Origin: a virus
Virus record (IMG/VR): IMGVR_UViG_3300030106_005554
Coordinates: 5,352 to 37,610 of that record
Length of the DNA stretch: 32,259 bases
Direction: 5' to 3' (one strand)
The translations under genes were made by a program, and so were the position numbers. The notes under the pieces were generated by a model. The model was not told the origin of the DNA, ran no database searches, and worked only from the letters and a program-made list of their open reading frames with translations. This document shows positions 1 through 8,685 of the stretch, piece after piece; the first letter of the stretch is position 1; each line of letters begins with the position of its first letter.

Positions 1-1551
1 TGCTGTATTGATGACATCGCCACTACTAACAGGCATAGCCTCTGTAAGGTAATTGCTTTTTATGTGAGCGCCACTAGCTATAGGTAAATATCCAAGCGTT
101 ATATTTGAACCGCTAGAAATAGGAAGGTAACCATTGATTATATTATCGCCACTAGCTGAGGGTAGAGCGTCTGTAATATAATTGTCAATGATGCTTTGAC
201 CGCTATTGATTGGAAGATAGTTCGAGACAATGTTTGAGCCGCTACCTATAGGCATATAGTTGTTTAATATATTATCCCCACTAGAGGTAGGTAATCCAGT
301 GCTGTTTGAAATCGCTGTATTTATAACGTCCCCGCTAGAAAGGGGCATTTTTTCAGCAATGCTAGCTGTTATTGCTGTGGCGAATCCTGCGTCATTGTTT
401 ATTGCGGTAGCTAGCTCTTGAAGCGTGTTTAATGCTGCGGGAGCAGAGTTAACAAGGCCAGCTACTTCTGAATCTACATATGATATAGTTGCTATTGAGG
501 AGCCGCTAGACAAGGGCATCTTTGCGTCAACATCAGTCCTAAGGGCTCCGGAAGCACTCGCTATATTTGATGTGTTGGTTGAAATGTTCGTAGTGTTTGT
601 TGAAATGTTTGAGCTGTTTGTTGAAGTGCTAGAGCTATTTGAAACGACAATGCCACTTAAGGTGACGAAATCTGCTGTGGGTATGGATGCTGTGACCTGA
701 GACGTACCATCAGCAAATCTTAAGGTAGTCATATTACCCGTACCGTCAATATCCAATTGGTAAGTTGGCGATGTTTTATTTATGGATATATAGCCGTCTT
801 TGTTGACAGAAGAAAGAGTAGTCCCTCCAGAGTTTTTCCATACTTGAAGTGGGTACGATTGAGCCGCTGCTCCTTTAACGGTTAAAGCATTAACGTTGGC
901 TGACCCATTTTTTATTTCAGTTCCACCATCTTTTGTTACCTGTACTAAATTTGAACTCTCATGAGATATATAGAACCCTAAGTTAGAGTCTATGTATGCA
1001 TACGCATCAGAATCTCCATAAAGTCCCGCAGTGCCATTCGCTCCATAAACATACCCATATTGTGGAGCTGTTGTTTTTGAGTTGGGAGTATTTTTTAATC
1101 CAAACTTCCAAGTTGGACTGCTTGAATTTTGCATGTGTAGAGCAACTGTTTCGTCAGAAGAGTTGTCTACATAAGCGTGTATGAAATTACCAGCGCTAGT
1201 TCTCTCAAGAGTAAAAGGATAGCCATCTGGAAGCATATTGACAGCGCCTAAAGAAACTGCTCTGGAGCCTGCGTATGTAGCAAATACAGTAGATAGACCA
1301 CTTAAGTCTATTAGGGAATCTGAGTTACTGCTTTTTAGGACCGTGTCTCTTGAAAGCTTGTTTGTAGACGCGGTGTAAGTACCTATACCTACCTCCCAGC
1401 TCGTGTCGTTCTCTATAGCATAATACGTGCTGTTGCCGTCACCGACACCTTGTGCAAATGTAGCGAAAGCTCCAAAGCTGGCGTTCAATAATATGTCGCC
1501 AGTACCTTCGGTGATCGTAGTTTCTTTTACTCTATCTGCAATTACAAACAT
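1..1551 (-). CDS. Phage tail-fibre-like protein, 3' end beyond the window
   Basis: The frame is open from an ATG at 1551 (purine-rich GAGAGAAAC just upstream) to the window edge, giving 517 codons with no stop, so the C-terminus is missing. The first ~100 residues (starting MFVIADRVKETT) match a module found at the N-terminus of many phage fibre-like proteins: DGNSTYYAI, WEVGIGTYTA and LSRDTVLKSS. Around residue 380 a LNTLQELATAINNDAGFAT segment is the usual fibre linker motif. From about residue 402 to the edge there are tandem short repeats of the form LPISSGSNI..NY, with spacing 13, 13, 17 residues repeating. The gene lies 18 nt after the metalloprotease gene in the same leftward transcript. 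Its likely role is host-surface recognition as a fibrous virion protein; the receptor is unknown. Module recognition is from memory of the family. Confidence 0.8.
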   Translation of the reverse strand, partial: MFVIADRVKETTITEGTGDILLNASFGAFATFAQGVGDGNSTYYAIENDTSWEVGIGTYTASTNKLSRDTVLKSSNSDSLIDLSGLSTVFATYAGSRAVSLGAVNMLPDGYPFTLERTSAGNFIHAYVDNSSDETVALHMQNSSSPTWKFGLKNTPNSKTTAPQYGYVYGANGTAGLYGDSDAYAYIDSNLGFYISHESSNLVQVTKDGGTEIKNGSANVNALTVKGAAAQSYPLQVWKNSGGTTLSSVNKDGYISINKTSPTYQLDIDGTGNMTTLRFADGTSQVTASIPTADFVTLSGIVVSNSSSTSTNSSNISTNTTNISTNTSNIASASGALRTDVDAKMPLSSGSSIATISYVDSEVAGLVNSAPAALNTLQELATAINNDAGFATAITASIAEKMPLSSGDVINTAISNSTGLPTSSGDNILNNYMPIGSGSNIVSNYLPINSGQSIIDNYITDALPSASGDNIINGYLPISSGSNITLGYLPIASGAHIKSNYLTEAMPVSSGDVINTA

Positions 1552-1569
1552 TGTTTCTCTCTTTTATTC

Positions 1570-4023
1570 TTAAGTGTCTGTTAATCTGTCACATTCTGTT
1601 GAATTATCCCAAGTCGTCGTTCCTTGCGTAAAGCAGTTCCAGCAAGAATTTGGTCCAATTCCGGGATTAATTACCTTGTTGGTGATCGTTGATATAGAGG
1701 TGGCCGATGAGTAATACCTGCCAGTATATGTCCTTGAGTAAGTTGGTTCTGGATAGTAATAGCTCTGGACATTAGGGATTGGGAAGTTAAGGTTGTAAAC
1801 CGCCCTGAACACATCTATAACTCTGATATCAGATTTTAGACTGTATTTTTCTGTCGTTGAATTATAGAAAAATCCCGGAAAAGTATGTACGCTGTTGTAC
1901 TTGCTGACATTCGCCGCCATTATAGAAGGCCACCAACAGCCCCAAGCTACATCATGTCTTTTTGTAGGCCAGTAGATTCTGGTGTCACCTTCGGTTCTAT
2001 GTTCGTTCCAGTCGCTACCATCTGGTTTTGAGTCTATTCCGGGAAGGTAATACTCTATATGATTAAGTCCTAACGCATGACCAAGCTCATGTAATGCGAT
2101 GTATAAAACACTATATGCAGTTCCGGCAGTATCTAAATCTTTTCTAAACAGCTTATCTACATTGAAATGCAAGTCCCCCCAAATACCCCCTAGAACGCCG
2201 GGCTCTCCTCTGGTTGGGTAATGGGCATGAGCAATTGTTGATGGATTACTCATTGGGTCGTCAGCGCCTATTCTAAAGTCGCCAACATTGGAGCCGGCAG
2301 GAAGAGATGCAAAATTATATTCTGTCCCTATGGGCACACTAAGGTTTTCATCTCCAAGATCAGTAAAATTCACGGTTACTTGTGGGCACATCCATTCTAT
2401 AAAATCTTTCCATATACTGAAGGCTAAGGTTATCTGAGCCTTGAAGTCTGCTTCAGATATTCCCTCTATATTTCGTATATGAACGTGTTCTCCCGAAGTA
2501 TGACCCTCGTTACCAGTGGCGTTGTCTTGCATATAGCTGTATGTAAAGTTTACTACCTTGGAATGTGCTGGGTCATGGAAAGCTCTGCATAGGGCGTCCC
2601 ACCCAGTACCTATCCTGCCCGTGCTGTTAACGAGACAGCCAGTCAAGTCACCGTGACAAGCAGTGGCTGGATCGGAATCTGGTGGTCCCGGATCAGACCC
2701 GATGTCTGAGTCTGTGATTGTTATAGTTGCTTTCTTTTGAGTTTGGTTTACTACAATATCTTCTGGCTTATCTGGAGAAAAATTGAATAGCTCCAAAATT
2801 ACTGTCTCGGGGCTATCAACTATTGCGTCATCTATAGCAGTCACCGTCAAAATATACTCTTGCTCTCCGGCGGGTATTACCGCTACAAAGTGGTCAAACT
2901 GATCTCTTGGGTCTGGGGCTATGCTGTAGTCTGTGTCAATAGTCGCCGTTCCAGAAATTGAAAAGTTAACGTAAATATCTTCAGTATAAGGTTTTGACAA
3001 GATTATCCTAAATGAGGCTGTTTGGTTGTTAGCTGCCTCTTCTTCTTGAGCACTATTATCAAGAGCAACTACCGAAATTGAAACTTTGCTAGGTACCGCA
3101 TCCAAGGCTCCGCAGTCCTCGGAGTTTGCTATCGCTTCTATAGCGTCTGATATGTGGGGGAGGTATCTTTCGCTGCCATTGTTATTTTCATTTACAACAC
3201 ATTTTGGAAAAACTTGACCAAGGCTGCAGTCGTCTGCATCCTTCTGGCCTATTATTCTATCATTAGGACCACGAACATTTTCTATTAGCTCACAATTTTC
3301 TAGGGGGTTTGGGTCTCCGTTTTCGTCAACTATATATCTAACGTAGTCAATACTTTTATTTGTAGCAAACATATCTCTAGCAGGAGGAAAGACTGTTTTG
3401 CTTGTCTCTGAAGTAGATATGTTCCAATACCACTCGTCTAATATATGTAAAATGTCTTCTCTTCTAGTTGATCCGCTATTATCTATAAAAACTGCAATAC
3501 ATGAAAACTTACCTCTTATTATGTTTTCCGTGATATGCTTCATCATATCTCTATCGTCTTGCGTGCTAGAAAATTTGACATTACGAAAATTAGAGTCGTT
3601 TGTTGGTGTTTCCTCTTGCCGCCAGCAATATCTACTGCAAGTGTTAGCATATATGAACTGTGGTGGAAGACCACCCGCTCCAGAGTAAGAGCCTATTTTA
3701 CTTGAAGGCAAAAGCCACCTGTTATTAAAGTCGCCTGATGAGCCAGTAAATATGGTGTGGCGAGGCTGAATAAAGGCAATGTTTATTTTGCCGGTAAGGG
3801 TTTCTTTTATGAAAAGATCGCTGAGGTCACTCTCCCAGCGAGCCAATTTTTCAGCAGCGAGCTCAGCCGTGTCGCCTGCAAGTCCGGGCCCCGGAGCATA
3901 ACCGTCGATTTTACTGTCGGCTTCGTCTTGGAAGTGCAGCACAAAAAAGTTGCCATCAAAATCTGGTCTAGGAGGGGTAGGAGGCACTACAGCTGTGCAC
4001 CTGCATTTACAAGGCTTTCCCAT
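1570..4023 (-). CDS. Virion-associated protein: vWA-like MIDAS, Calx-beta and matrixin-type zinc protease
   Basis: 817 aa. A Cys-rich start (MGKPCKCRC) is followed by a vWA-like region whose strand CIAVFIDNSGS carries a MIDAS-type DxSxS (D181, S183, S185). Residues ~313-440 look like a Calx-beta domain (SISGTATIDTDY, AIDDAIVDSPETVILEL, KKATITITDSD). The C-terminal third holds a metzincin zinc site HELGHALGLNH (residues 645-655, E646 the general base) and a Met-turn SIMA (M702) 47 residues later, as in matrixins (M10). It therefore probably cleaves protein, perhaps host surface or matrix protein, from the tip of the particle. No signal peptide is evident, which favours a virion component over a secreted host enzyme. 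It sits between two fibre genes, 11 nt after the upstream one. The vWA assignment is weaker than the Calx-beta and protease assignments. Confidence 0.8.
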   Translation of the reverse strand: MGKPCKCRCTAVVPPTPPRPDFDGNFFVLHFQDEADSKIDGYAPGPGLAGDTAELAAEKLARWESDLSDLFIKETLTGKINIAFIQPRHTIFTGSSGDFNNRWLLPSSKIGSYSGAGGLPPQFIYANTCSRYCWRQEETPTNDSNFRNVKFSSTQDDRDMMKHITENIIRGKFSCIAVFIDNSGSTRREDILHILDEWYWNISTSETSKTVFPPARDMFATNKSIDYVRYIVDENGDPNPLENCELIENVRGPNDRIIGQKDADDCSLGQVFPKCVVNENNNGSERYLPHISDAIEAIANSEDCGALDAVPSKVSISVVALDNSAQEEEAANNQTASFRIILSKPYTEDIYVNFSISGTATIDTDYSIAPDPRDQFDHFVAVIPAGEQEYILTVTAIDDAIVDSPETVILELFNFSPDKPEDIVVNQTQKKATITITDSDIGSDPGPPDSDPATACHGDLTGCLVNSTGRIGTGWDALCRAFHDPAHSKVVNFTYSYMQDNATGNEGHTSGEHVHIRNIEGISEADFKAQITLAFSIWKDFIEWMCPQVTVNFTDLGDENLSVPIGTEYNFASLPAGSNVGDFRIGADDPMSNPSTIAHAHYPTRGEPGVLGGIWGDLHFNVDKLFRKDLDTAGTAYSVLYIALHELGHALGLNHIEYYLPGIDSKPDGSDWNEHRTEGDTRIYWPTKRHDVAWGCWWPSIMAANVSKYNSVHTFPGFFYNSTTEKYSLKSDIRVIDVFRAVYNLNFPIPNVQSYYYPEPTYSRTYTGRYYSSATSISTITNKVINPGIGPNSCWNCFTQGTTTWDNSTECDRLTDT

Positions 4024-4033
4024 TTAAAACTCC

Positions 4034-7000
4034 TTACTGGCAGCTAGACCATATAGGCCTGTATTCGCCATTGATAAGTATAGCTATTACATAAGCTCCA
4101 TTATGAATACTCAGAGTTGTGTCTCTATTTACGACCAAAATTTCAAACTCTTCGTCGTTCCAATTTTTGTCTTTTACTTTCATTCTAGCAGAGGTAGGAG
4201 AGGTGGCGGATGAAGGAGTGGTTATTGATGACTGAAGATATCCTTCAACATATATTCTAGAGGTTGTTTTATTGGGGTCTGCCGGGTTAAAGTTAGTATA
4301 TTCAGCAAATGGAACACCATCTTCTTGTACGCCACCAACTTTCGTCCCCATTTGTTGATAGTCTATTATCCAATCGGTATCATTATGTCCTTGGTAGTTG
4401 TCTCTTTTAACTGACAAAACAGCGTCGGGTGTTAGGGTAGCGTCTCCAACGGAGAGTCTTCTTTGTGACATATCGCCAGCAAAACAATCACCGATGTTTA
4501 TTTTGTTGCTAATTGTACCGTTCATCAGTCTGGTTTCCCAAGGAGCAACACCGTCTTTGCCTATACCAGTAGTTATTTCTAAGTTACATGTGCCTGTAAC
4601 TCCCTCAAGAGCATTGTCTCCAATACCTACAGATCGGTTGGACTGAGCATTTTGACCAGCTTCATCTCCTATAAACGTAGATCTGTAAGACTGATCTGCA
4701 TTGAATCCAGCATTAGGGCCAATGAACGTAGCTGAGTGACAACCAACAGTATCTTCTCCGGCCTGATGGCCTACAAAAACAGAGGCGTGCTCACTGGATG
4801 AAGAATAGTGTATGTGGGCATTTCTACCGGCGTGAGTACCTACCATCACTGAGTGATTCCATCCATTAGACAAATGGCCGGCTTCATTACCCATGTATAT
4901 GGTATTACAGCCCCTGTCTCCTAGTGTGCTGTTATTTGTAAATAGGTATCTGTAGCCTTCTTGTCCGTCAACGCAAGCGTCAATTCTAGCAGCAAGAGGG
5001 TTCATGAGAGCTGCAAGACCGGCGACGTTAATCTTACTGTGAGTCTCTCCGCTAGCCATAGCAAGGTAGAAATCTGAAGCATTAGCTGAAGTGTTTGTTG
5101 GAAGGGTGTTGAACCCTAGATGAACCTTCGTATTATCTCCAAGAGACTGTTTTACAAGTATTCCGCTACCGGCGCTGATAACTAAATCCCCAACTGTGTC
5201 TAGACTTGTACCGTCGCAGAATCTTATTGCGCCTTTTACTCTTAAGTCGCCATCGAGTTGAGCGTATGGCCTTGCTGTGGACGGAGAAGAGAAATTGCAT
5301 GGGTCACATAAGTCGCTAACCATAGGCGCAACACTATGATTGAGTGTGAGTAGCGTATTAGGAGTGAGAACATTAGAAGAATTAGGGCCAGTAAAATTAA
5401 ACGTAATTTCTTGGTCTGGATATTGATTTACAGTGTCTGTTATGTTAATTCCACTGGTGTTAAACGTTATCAAGTCAAAATCATCGCTTGAGGTTACGTC
5501 TAAAGAACCTTTTCTTAATGTTAGTTTTCTATCTTCAGCGTCGGGACCCATCACACCACTTAAGAAAGGATCTGCTCCAAAACCAAGCATTACTGTATTG
5601 CTACAGTTTCCTGCGTCTAGGTCATGGCCAACAAATATGTTTTTAGAACCAGTTGTAATTGTCTCAACCGCACCGGCATTGTTTCCTATTAAAATATTTT
5701 CAGAACCAGTAGTTACTCCAGATCCTGCACCGCAGCCTACAGCAATATTTTTGTCACCACCATTTAAGTCCCTTAAAGAATGGTTGCCAAGCGAGGTATT
5801 TCCAGTAGACCCTCTAGACTCTATTAAGTGCCTATTGTCAGGGGAGTGGTTACCAACGTGTGTGTTGCAATTTGAGTCTGTGTAGACCCTGTCTCCAGAA
5901 GTGGCAAACTTATTACCTACTAAATTAAATTCATTCCCGCAATCGTCTAAGAAAAATATAGTTTGGCATTGGTTATTCGCTATATGTTCTTTTACGTATA
6001 TCTTACCAAAGCCTGCTGACGAACTTATTGCTCCAGAAGACTCAAGAACTGATATTGCTGCTGAAGTTCCAGATTGGACACCACTTCCGATGGTGAGCAT
6101 CTCGTTGGCTGTTGGGTGCCCAACCGAAACTTTATTATTGTCCTGAGACACATTAACGACCTGTTCTTCAACATAGTTCCTAAACATGTTAATGCTAGCG
6201 GATCTTGAAGAGTATTCGTATTCTAACTCTAAACCGTCTTTCTTTTTATTGCTAGAGGCTAAAAGTTGAAGTTTGGAACCTGTCGAGCCAGTCGTTCTAT
6301 TTTCTGGAACTCCTGTAGACTGGACATTAAATATCGTCTCGGGAAGTATATCTCCAGCATAATCTACAATACCTACGGTGCCGTGTGTATCTAAACTACC
6401 TGCACCCCTCATAATTGTAACGGCGTTTATGGGAGTAAGTGATTCATCATAAGCAGATATTTTTAGTCTGTCTTTAGGCTGGTCAGTACCTGTGTCAACT
6501 TCATCTTTCTCATCTTCGTACCTTATGTCAAAGCCAACAATTTTTTCCTGTGAAGGATCTGAGTTTTTGGTTCGAGACGTTCTTGATATTAAGTGCTGGC
6601 CAACGCTAACGCCTGAAGTGGTAGAGCTGTAAGCGACAGTGTAATCTGGGCTAGATCCAGAAGATACAACGTTAACATCTCCCATATTACCGTATGTATT
6701 GCTAGCCAAGTCCTCTTTAGATACAAACCATGCTGCCTCTCCAGAAGCGGCTTCTGTTATATTGTCTAATAAATCTCCCTTTTTCCTGATGAAGATTCCG
6801 TGGCAATTATTATTGGTTAATAGGCTTAGGTCATTATTGTTGGCTACTACTCTATCTACTCTTATGTGCCTTCCAGAGTCGATATTGACACTTATATTAC
6901 TATACCAATTTGCATGTGCCATAGCTGATACATCACCAACAAGATTGGTAGCGATGCAAGACTGTGAATAGTCTGGAGCTTTATATGTCCAGTGATAATC

Positions 7001-8089
7001 TCTCTTGTAATCTGAACCGCTGGCTTGAAGCACTAAGCCTCCGCCTTCTACTTGAGTGTCTGACAGATATCCGCAAGGAGGATTGCTGGTGCCGTCGCAT
7101 AAACCGCTTGAGGCAAGATATAAGGTTCTGCAGTCGTAAGTGCAGTCTTCTATTGTTGTCCATCTTAGATCAGTAATATTGGCAACGCCGCTTACAGTAA
7201 GATCATTGAAGAATCCGTCCCAGAGTAATCCTCTTCCTGAATCCCCTATTTTATATACGTTGGTCGCATCAGGTACTATATCTCCCTTGACCCTTGCGGC
7301 AGAAGAGTCGTTGAACATAATTTTTTCGTTAATGGAGTTAGAAAGATATGCGTGTCTCCATCTATAGTCCTCTGACCCTTGGTAATAGCCAAGGTCGTAC
7401 TGCTGTCCGCTTACAGGGCTAGTACTTCCACCAACTTGCAACGCCCCAAAGTCGTGCAGTACTTTTGTTTTTACTCCCAGCTTTAGAGTATTTAGGTCTC
7501 CATAGATTAAAGGATCAGGACCTACACCTGCAGTAACACCGCATAGAGTGGTGTCATTAACGTCGTGACTAGCAACGTAGAGCTTGTAGTTTTCGCTTTC
7601 GCCTATGTAATATCCTGCGCCATGACCAATAGCGATGTTAAAATTACCATGCTTGTTTGTCTGAATAGCATGAGAGCCTATGGCCACATTATGGCTTCCA
7701 AATACATTTCCGGCTAAAGCATTATAGCCAGCTGCTAAGTTTCCGCTACCATAGAGATTGCAGCTCATTGAGTATGAGCCGATGGCGGTATTTTTTGTTC
7801 CTGAGTAATTACCCTTTAAGGCTGAAAAACCAAAAGCTGAATTATCAGTGCTGTTATAGCCAGCTAAAGATAAGTTACCAAGAGCGTCTACTCCTCCCCT
7901 AGTTGTTCTCAGGTCGGGAGTGCCAAAATTGGCAAAGTTCAAGTCTTTGTCCGCTGTGACTAAGTGCACAGAATCTACAATATTCACCAAGTTAGACCTG
8001 ATGTCTCTTGGTGATATCTCTTGAGTTGAGTTGTCAGCTAACTGCAGGTTTATTTGCTCTAGCAGAGATAGCCTGTCAAGAATCGCCAT
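4034..8089 (-). CDS. Large fibre/adhesin-like virion protein with YadA-head-like repeats
   Basis: 1351 aa. The N-terminus (LEQINLQLADNSTQEIS.RDIRSNLVNIVDS) resembles the virion-attachment end of marine phage fibre proteins. Three blocks (about residues 83-165, 740-840 and 1060-1160) carry N-x-A-I-G-type repeats as in trimeric autotransporter head domains (left-handed beta-roll). In the first block the period is exactly 17 residues, for example NTAIGSYSMSCNLYGSG followed by NLAAGYNALAGNVFGSH. Between the blocks are beta-rich segments typical of structural phage proteins. The C-terminus ends in a short hydrophobic strand (YVIAILINGEYRPIW). The gene follows a small tail-protein gene by 12 nt and precedes the metalloprotease gene. 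It is inferred to be a trimeric receptor-binding or whisker-like fibre. No catalytic motif was seen. Confidence 0.75.
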   Translation of the reverse strand: MAILDRLSLLEQINLQLADNSTQEISPRDIRSNLVNIVDSVHLVTADKDLNFANFGTPDLRTTRGGVDALGNLSLAGYNSTDNSAFGFSALKGNYSGTKNTAIGSYSMSCNLYGSGNLAAGYNALAGNVFGSHNVAIGSHAIQTNKHGNFNIAIGHGAGYYIGESENYKLYVASHDVNDTTLCGVTAGVGPDPLIYGDLNTLKLGVKTKVLHDFGALQVGGSTSPVSGQQYDLGYYQGSEDYRWRHAYLSNSINEKIMFNDSSAARVKGDIVPDATNVYKIGDSGRGLLWDGFFNDLTVSGVANITDLRWTTIEDCTYDCRTLYLASSGLCDGTSNPPCGYLSDTQVEGGGLVLQASGSDYKRDYHWTYKAPDYSQSCIATNLVGDVSAMAHANWYSNISVNIDSGRHIRVDRVVANNNDLSLLTNNNCHGIFIRKKGDLLDNITEAASGEAAWFVSKEDLASNTYGNMGDVNVVSSGSSPDYTVAYSSTTSGVSVGQHLISRTSRTKNSDPSQEKIVGFDIRYEDEKDEVDTGTDQPKDRLKISAYDESLTPINAVTIMRGAGSLDTHGTVGIVDYAGDILPETIFNVQSTGVPENRTTGSTGSKLQLLASSNKKKDGLELEYEYSSRSASINMFRNYVEEQVVNVSQDNNKVSVGHPTANEMLTIGSGVQSGTSAAISVLESSGAISSSAGFGKIYVKEHIANNQCQTIFFLDDCGNEFNLVGNKFATSGDRVYTDSNCNTHVGNHSPDNRHLIESRGSTGNTSLGNHSLRDLNGGDKNIAVGCGAGSGVTTGSENILIGNNAGAVETITTGSKNIFVGHDLDAGNCSNTVMLGFGADPFLSGVMGPDAEDRKLTLRKGSLDVTSSDDFDLITFNTSGINITDTVNQYPDQEITFNFTGPNSSNVLTPNTLLTLNHSVAPMVSDLCDPCNFSSPSTARPYAQLDGDLRVKGAIRFCDGTSLDTVGDLVISAGSGILVKQSLGDNTKVHLGFNTLPTNTSANASDFYLAMASGETHSKINVAGLAALMNPLAARIDACVDGQEGYRYLFTNNSTLGDRGCNTIYMGNEAGHLSNGWNHSVMVGTHAGRNAHIHYSSSSEHASVFVGHQAGEDTVGCHSATFIGPNAGFNADQSYRSTFIGDEAGQNAQSNRSVGIGDNALEGVTGTCNLEITTGIGKDGVAPWETRLMNGTISNKINIGDCFAGDMSQRRLSVGDATLTPDAVLSVKRDNYQGHNDTDWIIDYQQMGTKVGGVQEDGVPFAEYTNFNPADPNKTTSRIYVEGYLQSSITTPSSATSPTSARMKVKDKNWNDEEFEILVVNRDTTLSIHNGAYVIAILINGEYRPIWSSCQ

Positions 8090-8101
8090 TGTGTACTACC
8101 T

Positions 8102-8557
8102 CTATTTAAAGCTTATTTCTAAAGTTTCTATATCAAACTTAGCGTTATCTCCAGTGTAAATTATTCTTGGGTTGTCTAATGTCGCGTGCATTAGCAGGTT
8201 TCCAGAACCCCAAGTACTATGGTCTATGATAGCAACTCCTGAAACATAACCCCAATCTAGAAGTGCCGTATTGAAAATTATTTGACCGCTATTTTTAATT
8301 GTTCCGCTGCCAGCAAGGAATCTTTCTTCTGTAAATGTCCAAGACGTATCTGTAGGGGCTCCTAGGTCAACTCTAGAATAACCAGTACCTGAGCCGTTTA
8401 TTCCACTTGGAATTTCAGGAAGTGTTGTGCCAGTATCAGAATCAGAAGGGACTCCACTGGTCAAGGCAAGCGATATATTAGAGGGTTTTTCAAATGTTCC
8501 CCCTCTAAAGAGGTGGTTTAGCAGGCCAGATTCTAAATAATCTGAAAGTGCAGCCAT
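8102..8557 (-). CDS. Small phage virion protein, tail-fibre-associated type
   Basis: 151 aa. The sequence (LSDYLESGLLNHLFRGG near the start, then ISLALTSGVPSDSD, GTGYSRVDLG, DWGYVSGVAIID and SGNLLMHATLD) matches a widespread small phage structural family often annotated as tail fibre protein. Members share a start of the type L.DYLE..LLNH.FR and a later DWG.V motif. It is the first gene after the intrinsic terminator that follows the capsid gene. A well-placed Shine-Dalgarno (AGGAGAAC) lies just upstream of the ATG, and a TATATATACTAAT sequence lies 50 nt further up. That placement makes it the head of a separate fibre transcription unit. The exact position in the particle is unknown. Confidence 0.6.
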   Translation of the reverse strand: MAALSDYLESGLLNHLFRGGTFEKPSNISLALTSGVPSDSDTGTTLPEIPSGINGSGTGYSRVDLGAPTDTSWTFTEERFLAGSGTIKNSGQIIFNTALLDWGYVSGVAIIDHSTWGSGNLLMHATLDNPRIIYTGDNAKFDIETLEISFK

Positions 8558-8605
8558 TTTGTTCTCCTATTGATGGTTAAATCCTAAAAAAGAAATCTTT
8601 CTATA

Positions 8606-8625
8606 TTAGTATATATACACATAAA
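8606..8625 (-). promoter_or_regulatory. Candidate late-type promoter box for the fibre genes
   Basis: Read on the minus strand this is TTATGTGTATATATACTAAT. It lies directly after the capsid terminator and upstream of the small tail gene. It resembles the GTGTATAA boxes in three other gaps of the leftward operon. No good -35 is visible because the upstream sequence is the terminator hairpin. Confidence 0.35.
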
Positions 8626-8660
8626 AAGAGCCACCCCCACAGAAATGGAGGTGGCCTCTC
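8621..8660 (-). terminator. Intrinsic terminator after the major capsid gene
   Basis: On the minus strand the RNA forms AGAGGCCACC / GGTGGCTCT (one bulge), followed at once by a run of U. It stands 26 nt after the capsid stop codon. It is the only clear intrinsic terminator seen in the leftward structural operon, and it splits head genes from fibre genes. Confidence 0.85.
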
Positions 8661-8685
8661 TTGCAAAACGGCATTTGGGTGACTA

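Noticed and set aside
425-700. Plus-strand ORFs inside the structural arm (for example 425-700, 5433-5885, 9886-10494, 14103-14390)
   Set aside because: They lie antisense to clear virion genes, lack ribosome sites, and their composition mirrors the gene on the other strand.
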